Of a DNA stretch of 5,249 nt, positions 1 through 5,249 are shown in pieces. Positions within the stretch are counted from its first letter, which is position 1. Every line of letters begins with the position of its first letter. The notes under the pieces are model-generated. The model had not been told where the DNA came from, did no database searches, and saw nothing but the letters and a program-made list of their open reading frames with translations. The DNA is from an uncultured Propionibacteriaceae bacterium (lineage in GTDB: Bacteria > Actinomycetota > Actinomycetes > Propionibacteriales > Propionibacteriaceae): assembly GCA_947038745.1 (NCBI GenBank), contig CAMQXE010000107.1, forward strand, positions 1 to 5,249, given 5' to 3'. The position numbers and the translations under genes were made by a program.

Positions 1-524
1 ATGTTGAAGTTGGACGTGGTGCCCTTGTACCAAACGTTGCCATTGGTGTCGACGGTGTGTCCGCAGATAAGCGCAACATCTGCGTGCAGCGGTTCCTCTA
101 GCAAGTAGTCCTTGCCCGCGACAGTGACGACCTGCTTTCCGTCGGCCACCATTGTTCCCAACCCAGTTGGCGTGAGTACCCCGCCCAAACCTGCGCCGCC
201 GGCTCGTACTTTTTCAGCGAGGCTACCTTGCGGAACAAGCTCGACGATCAGTTCACCGGAGTTCATCTGCGCAGCAACCTCAGGGTTTGTGCCGACATGG
301 CTCGCGATGAGTTTGGCGACCTGCCGGTTCACGATGAGCTTTCCAATGCCGTACTCCGGCATAGCGGCGTCGTTAGCGATCAGGGTGAGGTTTTTTGTGC
401 CTTTAGCCACGAGTGCATCGACGATCGTGTGTGCATTTCCGCAGCCTAGGAAACCGCCAACCATGATCGTCATGCCGTCGTGTATCAGTTCGACGGCTTC
501 GTCGAGCCCGATGATCTTGGCCAT
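1..524 (-). CDS. atoD: CoA-transferase subunit A (acetoacetate/butyrate CoA-transferase alpha subunit), 3' end outside window
   Basis: This is the alpha subunit of a class I CoA-transferase, a cytoplasmic enzyme that with a beta subunit moves CoA between short-chain acids such as acetoacetate, acetate or butyrate. The visible 174 residues align well from memory with E. coli AtoD and clostridial CtfA, which are about 220 residues, so roughly 40-45 are missing past the window edge. The N-terminal family signature is at residues 16-30 (DGMTIMVGGFLGCGN); the proline that usually ends it is Ala31 here. Further family landmarks are LIANDAA, IASHVGTNPE, VPQGSLAEKVRAGGAGLGG, LTPTGLGT and KGTTSNFN at the cut end. 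The catalytic glutamate of this family lies in the beta subunit, expected just downstream, beyond position 1. The start is ATG at 524-522, preceded by a perfect AAGGAGG site six bases away; an in-frame TAA at 557-555 limits longer starts to a TTG at 527-525 lying inside that spacer. The exact substrate, and hence atoD versus ctfA, cannot be decided. Confidence 0.93.
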   Translation of the reverse strand, partial: MAKIIGLDEAVELIHDGMTIMVGGFLGCGNAHTIVDALVAKGTKNLTLIANDAAMPEYGIGKLIVNRQVAKLIASHVGTNPEVAAQMNSGELIVELVPQGSLAEKVRAGGAGLGGVLTPTGLGTMVADGKQVVTVAGKDYLLEEPLHADVALICGHTVDTNGNVWYKGTTSNFN

Positions 525-530
525 CAACTT

Positions 531-537
531 CCTCCTT
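531..537 (-). promoter_or_regulatory. Strong Shine-Dalgarno site of the CoA-transferase gene
   Basis: Read on the minus strand this is AAGGAGG, a full match to the anti-16S core. It sits six bases before the ATG at 524-522. It fixes the start codon choice and implies efficient translation initiation. Confidence 0.9.
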
Positions 538-639
538 GTAGTTGGTGAGATCGGTTAGTACGCGAGGTTACTCCTTGGCCTCAGGTGGAGTTTCTGCGCC
601 CCAACCATCAAGATATGGCTAACTTGTTGAACTTGAATA

Positions 640-661
640 ACAGGCATGGGTTAATGCCTGT
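640..661. repeat. Perfect inverted repeat / stem-loop (ACAGGCAT ... ATGCCTGT)
   Basis: An 8-bp perfect stem, ACAGGCAT (640-647) and ATGCCTGT (654-661), flanks the 6-base loop GGGTTA. There is no T-run on either strand after it, so it is not a typical intrinsic terminator. If the CoA-transferase promoter at 702-730 is right, the stem-loop would be in that gene's leader RNA; alternatively it is a dyad operator for a DNA-binding protein. Confidence 0.55.
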
Positions 662-696
662 CGTGCGGCGTCATCTTTAGGTAGGGTGCATTCCGG

Positions 697-705
697 CAGT
701 ATTTA
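697..705 (+). repeat. Direct repeat copy 1, CAGTATTTA
   Basis: This is an exact 9-base copy of the sequence at 775-783. It overlaps the -10 element of the candidate CoA-transferase promoter. The second copy falls in the spacer of a candidate protease promoter, which would suit a shared regulator, but a 9-mer in AT-rich DNA can also recur by chance. Confidence 0.35.
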
Positions 706-730
706 TAAAGAAAGCGCTAAATATTCTCAG
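702..730 (-). promoter_or_regulatory. Candidate sigma-70-type promoter for the CoA-transferase gene
   Basis: On the minus strand, CTGAGA (730-725, four of six matches to TTGACA) is followed after exactly 17 bases by TATAAA (707-702, five of six matches to TATAAT). Transcription would start near 695, giving a leader of about 170 bases that contains the stem-loop at 640-661. The -10 lies in the 8-bp palindrome TTTATAAA, so it also reads as TATAAA on the plus strand, but no reasonable -35 is found at the right distance there. The call rests on sequence matching only. A weaker alternative is TTCAAG (637-632), 16 bases, TATCTT (615-610). Confidence 0.45.
710..718. promoter_or_regulatory. LacI-family-like operator half site (GAAAGCGCT)
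   Basis: The sequence GAAAGCGCT matches the left half and centre of the general LacI/CcpA-family operator (GAAAGCGCTTTC-like) with the palindromic core AGCGCT at 713-718. The right half is not conserved (AAA instead of TTC). It lies entirely within the 17-base spacer of the candidate CoA-transferase promoter, where a bound repressor would block transcription. No cognate regulator gene is in the window, so the assignment is tentative. Confidence 0.3.
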
Positions 731-763
731 AAATCCTTATAGGGCCAGCAGGTTTTACTGTTG

Positions 764-792
764 TAGACATAGTTCAGTATTTAACTGATATT
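764..792 (+). promoter_or_regulatory. Candidate distal promoter for the protease gene
   Basis: TAGACA (764-769, five of six matches to TTGACA) is followed after 17 bases by GATATT (787-792, four of six matches to TATAAT). Transcription would begin near 799, giving a leader of nearly 200 bases before the protease ATG. It competes as an explanation with the closer candidate at 880-908; both may be used or neither. Confidence 0.3.
774..788. repeat. Dyad TCAGT-N5-ACTGA containing direct repeat copy 2
   Basis: TCAGT (774-778) and ACTGA (784-788) form a 5-bp inverted repeat around ATTTA. The second copy of CAGTATTTA (775-783) lies inside it. A further ACTG at 757-760 is the inverse of CAGT at 775-778. 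The dyad overlaps the spacer of the candidate promoter at 764-792, a position suited to an operator. Confidence 0.35.
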
Positions 793-846
793 TCCGTTGC
801 GATAAGGCTATATGCCAAATGTGAGAGGCCACTGATCGCACATTCA

Positions 847-862
847 ATAACAGTTATGTAAC
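847..862. promoter_or_regulatory. Cluster of three TAAC/GTTA half sites, possible operator
   Basis: TAAC (848-851), GTTA (853-856) and TAAC (859-862) lie in alternating orientation. They produce the perfect 11-bp palindrome ATAACAGTTAT (847-857) and the overlapping palindrome GTTATGTAAC (853-862). TAACAG recurs exactly 11 bases apart (848-853 and 859-864), about one helical turn. The cluster lies upstream of the proximal protease promoter candidate. No family of regulator is recognised. Confidence 0.3.
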
Positions 863-879
863 AGCATGGGCATAGGGGC

Positions 880-908
880 TTCACATTTATCTCAGGAAAG
901 TGTTAAGT
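880..908 (+). promoter_or_regulatory. Candidate proximal promoter for the protease gene
   Basis: TTCACA (880-885, five of six matches to TTGACA) is followed after 17 bases by the weak -10 TTAAGT (903-908, three of six). It would start transcription near 915 and place all three GC hairpins at 921-966 at the very 5' end of the messenger. The weak -10 keeps confidence low. Confidence 0.25.
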
Positions 909-920
909 GGCTTCTAGCTT

Positions 921-978
921 CCATCGATCGGTGGAGGACGGGTTGTCCTCGGGGTGTAACTTCCCCTGCGCACTGAGG
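921..978 (+). promoter_or_regulatory. Structured leader of the protease mRNA: consecutive and competing hairpins
   Basis: Three short hairpins follow one another: CCATC/GGTGG (921-934, one G-U pair, loop of 4), GAGGAC/GTCCTC (934-950, loop GGGTT) and GGGG/CCCC (951-966, loop of 8). CCTC at 947-950 can alternatively pair with GAGG at 975-978, enclosing the GGGG/CCCC stem and disrupting the second hairpin. The alternative structure ends six bases before the ribosome binding site. It matches no riboswitch class that I recognise. Confidence 0.35.
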
Positions 979-984
979 CCAGTT

Positions 985-989
985 GGGAG
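985..989 (+). promoter_or_regulatory. Ribosome binding site of the protease gene
   Basis: GGGAG lies six bases before the ATG at 996-998. It is weaker than the site of the divergent gene but well placed, and an in-frame TAA at 990-992 excludes any longer start. Confidence 0.7.
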
Positions 990-995
990 TAACAC

Positions 996-1067
996 ATGAA
1001 GAAAACTCTGAGCCTCGCGGCTTGCGCGGCTCTTACTTTGGGGTTTGGCTTCACCCCAGCGATGGCA
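996..1067 (+). other. Signal peptide of the S8 protease
   Basis: Residues 1-24 have a short basic start (MKK), an Ala/Leu/Gly/Phe-rich hydrophobic core and an AMA motif at 22-24 followed by a proline-rich stretch (APAAPPP). This is a classical type I signal peptidase layout. Cleavage after Ala24 is inferred. Confidence 0.85.
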
Positions 1068-4000
1068 GCACCGGCGGCGCCTCCGCCTGGTGATCCCATC
1101 TATGCCGGGGAATCCATGCCTGCTGAGAACAGCGACGAGATCGTCAAGGTCATGGTTTTGCTGAAGTCTCAGCCAGATGGCGTTGGTAATGAAGTTGAAG
1201 GTTTGGCCGAAGTCACCAGCGTTGCTAATCGGTACAACGGAAAGAACGGCGTCAATGTTCGCCGTTCATTTGGCAAGCTGGTACGTGGCTTCTCGGCATC
1301 GATGCCCGCTAGCCAGATCGCTGTACTAGCTGCTGATCCTGAAGTAGCCAGTGTTGAGCGTCAGCGGATGTTCTATCAGAGCATGCAAAGCGCTGGGCAG
1401 CTTACGACGTCGGTGCAGGCTCGTTCGCACTACAACGTTGATGGACGTGGCCTAATCGTTTCTATCATCGACTCTGGTATCGATATTGCTCACCAAGATA
1501 TGCGTATCGATGATGCAGCGAAGCCATCTATGAAGATGGCGCCGCAGGCTGGTTGGACCGACAAGGTTCCTTTCGGCTGGAACTTCTCAGATGATTCAGC
1601 AATTGTTAAGGACACAGGCAGCCAGCATGGTATGCACGTCGCCGGTATCGTCGCAGCGAATGCTGGTGACAAAGCTAGCGTCGAGTCTGGCCGTATTAAT
1701 GGCATCGCTCCCAATGCTCAGCTCTTGGCAATGAAGGTTTTCTCCAACGACCCGATTAACGGTGGTGGCGCTTCGGAAGATGACGTCATTGCGGCTATCG
1801 AGAAGTCGGTTGAGATGAAAGCAGACATCATCAACATGTCGCTTGGCTCTCCGAACGGTCTTTCGGAGGGTGGTTTAGGCGAAGGCCGGGCCATTCTCAA
1901 CGCTCAGAAGGCTGGCGTGCAGGTCATCGTTGCTTCCGGTAACGACGGTCTCAACTTCTCCAAGAATGGCGATCTATTTGATCAGTCAGAGTTCTTGGAT
2001 AACGGCGTTATGGCCAACCCAGCTTCGACCCCAGGCTCCTGGGCTGTTGCATCGATCAGCAACTCGGCTGCCATCGTCAAGAAAGCAACAGCAACCTGGA
2101 CTGGCGGATCGCTGGACTTTGCATATGCGCCCAAGACTGGCAAGGTCGATGGAAAGCCGCATACCTTGGTTGATTGTGGTCTTGGACAGCCTGCAGACGT
2201 TCCCGACACAGCAAAAGGTAACTACTGTCTGATTCAGCGTGGAACTATCCCATTCGCGGAGAAATTCAAGAACGCGACGGAAAAGGGCGCCACCGGCATC
2301 CTCATCTACAACAACGCCGGTGATGCTTTCATCGGTATGGGTGGCATCGATAGCTACACCATTCCGAGCGCGGCCATCTTCCAGTCAGTAGGTGAGAAGC
2401 TCAAGGCTCAAATTGCTAACGGGCTTCAGGTAGCGCTTGCTGACGGTTATGCGCAGGCTCCTCTGGCATCCAGCCTCAAGCCATCAGACTTCACCTCCTG
2501 GGGTGCTACCCCCGAGCTGGAGTTCCGTCCGAATATTTCGGGTATCGGTGGTTCGGTGTGGTCAACAGCTAACAACAACGGCTATCAGGAGATGTCGGGT
2601 ACCTCGATGGCGACTCCGCATATCGCCGGTGTCTTTGCTCTTGGCTTGCAGGAATATGCCAAGCGTTACCCGGCTATGACGGCCACTGAGCGTGGTGACT
2701 TGCTCAAGACCTCGTTGTCGAATACGGCAATGATCTTGAAGCATGATGATATTCCTTACGCTCCACGTCAGGTTGGTGCTGGTCTGGCACAGACTGACAA
2801 TGCGCTGACGACGTCGGTATTTGCCACTGTGGATAATCTGCCATCGGCGGCTCTACGTCAGCTCAACGGCCCAAAGACCTTCACCGTCACATTGGCGAAC
2901 AAGGGTGATAAGCCGCGTACCTTTACTGCTGGTGGTACCTGTGTTGTGAACGAGACGAAGGCCAGCGCAACTGTGCCGCAGAGCACGGTGTGTGGCAATG
3001 AGACGGCTACTCCGTCGCAGAGCTCGGTAACGGTTCCGGCAAATGGAACTGCAACTGTGAGCTACACGGTCACCCCGGCAATGGATCGCAATCACTGGAT
3101 CGAGGGTTGGGTAACCTTCACCTCGGCCGATGCAGAACAGCCGTCATTGAACCTGCCCTACATGGGCTTTGCCGGTGACTGGAACGCTGAGCGAATCATC
3201 GACGCCCCGAAGGCCACAGTGATGGACACCACCACCACGTTGCTTAAGATGGGTGCTTCGTCGACGAATGCTACGGGTCTGTACTCCAGCAACGGCAATA
3301 TGATGTCGATGCGTATGTTCTCCTTGGCGTGGATTTCTCCTAACGGTGATGGCATTTATGACAATGTCTACCCGTCGCTGGCTTTCCTTCGCTCTGCTAA
3401 AGATCTCAAGTTCTCGATTGTTGATAAAGATGGCAAGGTTGTTCGTGAACTTGGCGAAGAACATAACCGTCAGCGTTCGACGCTAGCCAAGCTGATCAAG
3501 GGCAACCGTAACTTCACGGTTACTTCTCGTCAGTGGGATGGAACGCTTTACGATCCCAGCTCAGATAGCTTTAAGGCAGTGGCTGACGGTACCTCCTGGA
3601 CTTATCGAGTGGAGGCTCGCCTCTCAGCAGATATGCCATGGCAGAAACTAGATCAGTCGTTCAAGATCGATATGATCAAGCCGAAGTTCGAGATCACGTC
3701 AAAGGAAGAGGGCAATCTCGGTTGGACCTATAACCTCAAGGCATCTGATCAGGGCGGTTCGGGAATTTACTCCAGCGGCATCACCGCAATTGACGCTCAA
3801 ACTGGCAAGAAGCTCCCAATTCGGATGAAGACGATTGATACCTTCAGCTTCCTAGCTGGCAGTGAACTCAAGGGTCATCCAATCGTCATCAACTACACCG
3901 ATATTGCCGGTAACGGTGGTTCTGTGGTTGATATCTGTGGCGCTTCGGGTGCGAAGTTTGTCGATATTGAGCGTTTTGCTCATCCGATCAATGGCAAGTC

Positions 4001-5249
4001 CAAGGACGCTGCTGGTGCGCTAATCATCAACGCTGACGGAAAGATTGAGCTCAGCGCTGCGGTAAGCGCTGATGTGGTCAAGACCCAGATCAATGGTCAG
4101 GATGCACCGATTAAGGACGGTATTGCTACGTACACCGTGAAGGCCGAGACCGGTGTCAAGACCTTTACTTTGGTTGGTTTTGATGCTGCAGGCAAGGAAC
4201 TGTCACGTGATGAAATTAAGATCATCATTGACTTGGAGAAGCCTGTTGTCACCATCACGAAGGCGCCTTTTAACGAGAAGAAGCAACTCGTTCTCGACGA
4301 GAACGGTGCCGCTGTTATTGAAGGTAAGGTAACCGATAACCGTTCGGTGGCGCTTCCTAAGCCACTCGCCGACGGTACTCCAGACTTTGATAACCAGCTA
4401 TGGCTGCTTGACTCTAGCCTTCAGCCCTACCCAGGTATCAATGAGGATGGCACTTTCAGCATTACGGTAGTTCCTGAGCCAACTGAATCATCAATCTCTC
4501 TTCTGGCGCTTGACTACTTCGATCCGATTTCATTCAAGTTCTTGAACCTGAATGGTGTTCGGATCCCGCTGGCCCGCGCTGCCACTGAGGAAACAGGTAC
4601 GGGGCCGTTGCAGATCACCTTCGATGAGAAGCGTTTTGAAGGTAAGCCGAACCCGGCCACCGGAAAGCCTGCTCCGTTTGGTGATTCACTGTTTATTCTC
4701 GATAAGACATATCAGGGTCTTTCCGTGAAGGATGGTAAGGCAACGCTCAACTTCTCCGGTCGCTTTAATCGTGCCCCGGGCAAGTTCATGGTTCATGGCA
4801 AAGAGATTAAGGTCGATAATAATCTCCACTTCTCAGTTGAGATTCCGTTGACCGATCCGATCACGACCTATGGTTACGAGCTGTATGAAAAGAATGGCTC
4901 ACTGATCAATCAAGGTGTCTGGAAGTTCTTCTATGACAAGGATCTGCCGGCCTATGTGCTAAATACAACTCCCGCAGTTGCACAGGACGGTGTCATCTAC
5001 CTGCAGGATGCCAAGGGTGCGGTCAAGGTTGATGGCGAAGTTTCCGACAATGGCAGTGGTTACACCTTTGCTATCAACGGTCAGGTACTCGCCAACGTAT
5101 CGAATGTTTTCGATCCGGGTGCCAAGATCAACTTGCGTAAGTACCAGACGACAGTTGACGCGGCTGATGGGCAGTTCATGCGTATTAGCACGTCTGACTT
5201 CATGGGTAATTCCATGGAACGGTCGATCCCGATTGTTTCTGATCTGGAT
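996..5249 (+). CDS. Large secreted subtilisin-family (S8) serine protease, lactocepin/C5a-peptidase type, C-terminus outside window
   Basis: This is an exported endopeptidase that likely degrades extracellular protein or processes surface or host proteins. All 1418 visible codons are open. A TAA at 990-992 makes ATG 996 the first possible start. Residues 1-24 are a Sec signal peptide (MKK, hydrophobic core, probable cut after AMA). Residues 49-124 resemble an I9 propeptide (RGFSASMP, VASVER). The catalytic domain, about 149-600, has Asp159 (IIDSGID), His211 (HGMHVAG), oxyanion Asn316 (ASGNDG) and Ser537 (SGTSMATPH), so it should be active. A PA domain (370-480) is inserted before the Ser motif. 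An Fn3-like domain spans 605-735, ending in MGFAGDW. SPNGDGIYDN (781-790) opens the next beta module. Ig-like modules follow from about 896 to the edge, with VTDN (1112-1115) and VSDN (1349-1352) motifs. Cysteines pair plausibly as 394/411 and 649/666; Cys981 is single. C5a peptidases are about 1170 residues and lactocepins about 1900. The anchor (LPXTG, SLH or other) is not visible. Confidence 0.95.
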   Translation, partial: MKKTLSLAACAALTLGFGFTPAMAAPAAPPPGDPIYAGESMPAENSDEIVKVMVLLKSQPDGVGNEVEGLAEVTSVANRYNGKNGVNVRRSFGKLVRGFSASMPASQIAVLAADPEVASVERQRMFYQSMQSAGQLTTSVQARSHYNVDGRGLIVSIIDSGIDIAHQDMRIDDAAKPSMKMAPQAGWTDKVPFGWNFSDDSAIVKDTGSQHGMHVAGIVAANAGDKASVESGRINGIAPNAQLLAMKVFSNDPINGGGASEDDVIAAIEKSVEMKADIINMSLGSPNGLSEGGLGEGRAILNAQKAGVQVIVASGNDGLNFSKNGDLFDQSEFLDNGVMANPASTPGSWAVASISNSAAIVKKATATWTGGSLDFAYAPKTGKVDGKPHTLVDCGLGQPADVPDTAKGNYCLIQRGTIPFAEKFKNATEKGATGILIYNNAGDAFIGMGGIDSYTIPSAAIFQSVGEKLKAQIANGLQVALADGYAQAPLASSLKPSDFTSWGATPELEFRPNISGIGGSVWSTANNNGYQEMSGTSMATPHIAGVFALGLQEYAKRYPAMTATERGDLLKTSLSNTAMILKHDDIPYAPRQVGAGLAQTDNALTTSVFATVDNLPSAALRQLNGPKTFTVTLANKGDKPRTFTAGGTCVVNETKASATVPQSTVCGNETATPSQSSVTVPANGTATVSYTVTPAMDRNHWIEGWVTFTSADAEQPSLNLPYMGFAGDWNAERIIDAPKATVMDTTTTLLKMGASSTNATGLYSSNGNMMSMRMFSLAWISPNGDGIYDNVYPSLAFLRSAKDLKFSIVDKDGKVVRELGEEHNRQRSTLAKLIKGNRNFTVTSRQWDGTLYDPSSDSFKAVADGTSWTYRVEARLSADMPWQKLDQSFKIDMIKPKFEITSKEEGNLGWTYNLKASDQGGSGIYSSGITAIDAQTGKKLPIRMKTIDTFSFLAGSELKGHPIVINYTDIAGNGGSVVDICGASGAKFVDIERFAHPINGKSKDAAGALIINADGKIELSAAVSADVVKTQINGQDAPIKDGIATYTVKAETGVKTFTLVGFDAAGKELSRDEIKIIIDLEKPVVTITKAPFNEKKQLVLDENGAAVIEGKVTDNRSVALPKPLADGTPDFDNQLWLLDSSLQPYPGINEDGTFSITVVPEPTESSISLLALDYFDPISFKFLNLNGVRIPLARAATEETGTGPLQITFDEKRFEGKPNPATGKPAPFGDSLFILDKTYQGLSVKDGKATLNFSGRFNRAPGKFMVHGKEIKVDNNLHFSVEIPLTDPITTYGYELYEKNGSLINQGVWKFFYDKDLPAYVLNTTPAVAQDGVIYLQDAKGAVKVDGEVSDNGSGYTFAINGQVLANVSNVFDPGAKINLRKYQTTVDAADGQFMRISTSDFMGNSMERSIPIVSDLD
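2103..2435 (+). other. PA (protease-associated) domain inserted in the S8 catalytic domain
   Basis: About residues 370-480, between oxyanion Asn316 and catalytic Ser537, show the PA pattern: CLIQRG (411-416), then FAEKFKNATEKGATGILIYNN, then IPSAAIF. PA insertions at this point are typical of C5a-peptidase and lactocepin-type subtilases, where they help shape substrate access. Cys394 and Cys411 lie on either side of an early loop and could form a disulfide after export. Confidence 0.8.
2808..3200 (+). other. Fn3-like domain of the C5a-peptidase type following the catalytic domain
   Basis: About residues 605-735 resemble the first fibronectin-like domain (fn3_5 type) that packs against the protease in this family: a KTFTVTLANKGD strand, a VPANGTATVSYTV strand, WIEGWVTFTS and the closing LPYMGFAGDW. 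The loop between the first strands carries a cysteine-bounded segment (Cys649 to Cys666). Confidence 0.75.

Noticed and set aside
112..558. Plus-strand open frame of 148 codons opposite the CoA-transferase gene.
   Set aside because: It is antisense to a well-recognised coding region, rich in Ser/Pro/Thr as expected from a shadow frame, and has no family resemblance.
640..661. Stem-loop considered as an intrinsic terminator.
   Set aside because: No T-run follows on either strand, and the flanking genes diverge, so no transcript needs to end here.
820..843. TGTGA followed by a later GCACA considered as a CRP/GlxR site.
   Set aside because: The spacing and the right half do not fit TGTGA-N6-TCACA.
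1017..1025. LAAC at residues 7-10 of the protease resembles a lipoprotein lipobox.
   Set aside because: The cysteine is only residue 10 and lies inside the hydrophobic core, leaving too short a signal sequence. The AMA site at 22-24 is a better cleavage point.
914..1099. Minus-strand open frame overlapping the protease leader and signal peptide.
   Set aside because: It lies antisense to the leader hairpins and the signal peptide, has no recognisable motif, and its composition is what the opposite strand would give.
3144..3464. Minus-strand open frame of 106 codons inside the protease gene.
   Set aside because: The protease frame on the opposite strand encodes continuous, recognisable domain sequence here. 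The antisense product shows no motif or convincing start signals.

Overview
The window holds the 5' parts of two divergently transcribed genes, separated by a regulatory gap of about 470 bases. Both genes run off the window. On the minus strand, positions 524 to 1 encode the first 174 residues of a class I CoA-transferase alpha subunit (AtoD/CtfA type). On the plus strand, positions 996 to 5249 form one uninterrupted reading frame of 1418 codons with no stop. It encodes a very large secreted subtilisin-family protease of the lactocepin / C5a-peptidase type.

Organism (inference only): the protease architecture, the strong AAGGAGG ribosome binding site, the Sec-type signal peptide and the multiple beta-sandwich modules point to a Gram-positive bacterium. 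The base composition is mixed (G+C roughly half, with an AT-rich intergenic region), and paired cysteines occur in the secreted protein. Both would fit a moderate-GC actinobacterium such as an Actinomycetaceae relative better than a low-GC streptococcus or lactobacillus. No rRNA or other marker is present, so genus cannot be named.

Layout: 1-524 (minus), CoA-transferase subunit A, 5' portion. 525-995, divergent intergenic region. It carries a good candidate promoter for the CoA-transferase (702-730, minus) with a LacI-operator-like half site in its spacer, two weaker candidate promoters for the protease (764-792 and 880-908, plus), a perfect 8-bp stem-loop (640-661), a repeated 9-mer CAGTATTTA, a cluster of TAAC/GTTA half sites (847-862), and a series of short GC hairpins just before the protease ribosome binding site (921-978). 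996-5249 (plus), the protease: signal peptide, I9-type propeptide, catalytic domain with Asp159, His211, Asn316 and Ser537, a PA domain inserted between Asn316 and Ser537, an Fn3-like domain, an SPNGDG-type module, and a long tail of diverged Ig-like modules still continuing at the window edge.

How they work together: the protease is expected to be exported and to cut extracellular protein, yielding peptides or modifying host or surface proteins. The CoA-transferase is a cytoplasmic enzyme of short-chain acyl-CoA / acetoacetate metabolism. Nothing in the sequence links them functionally beyond a shared upstream region. No mobile element, CRISPR array, tRNA or rRNA is seen. The most unusual features are the disulfide-capable cysteine pairs and extended C-terminal module array of the protease, and the dense regulatory architecture between the genes. 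I found no clear evidence of an entirely new system.
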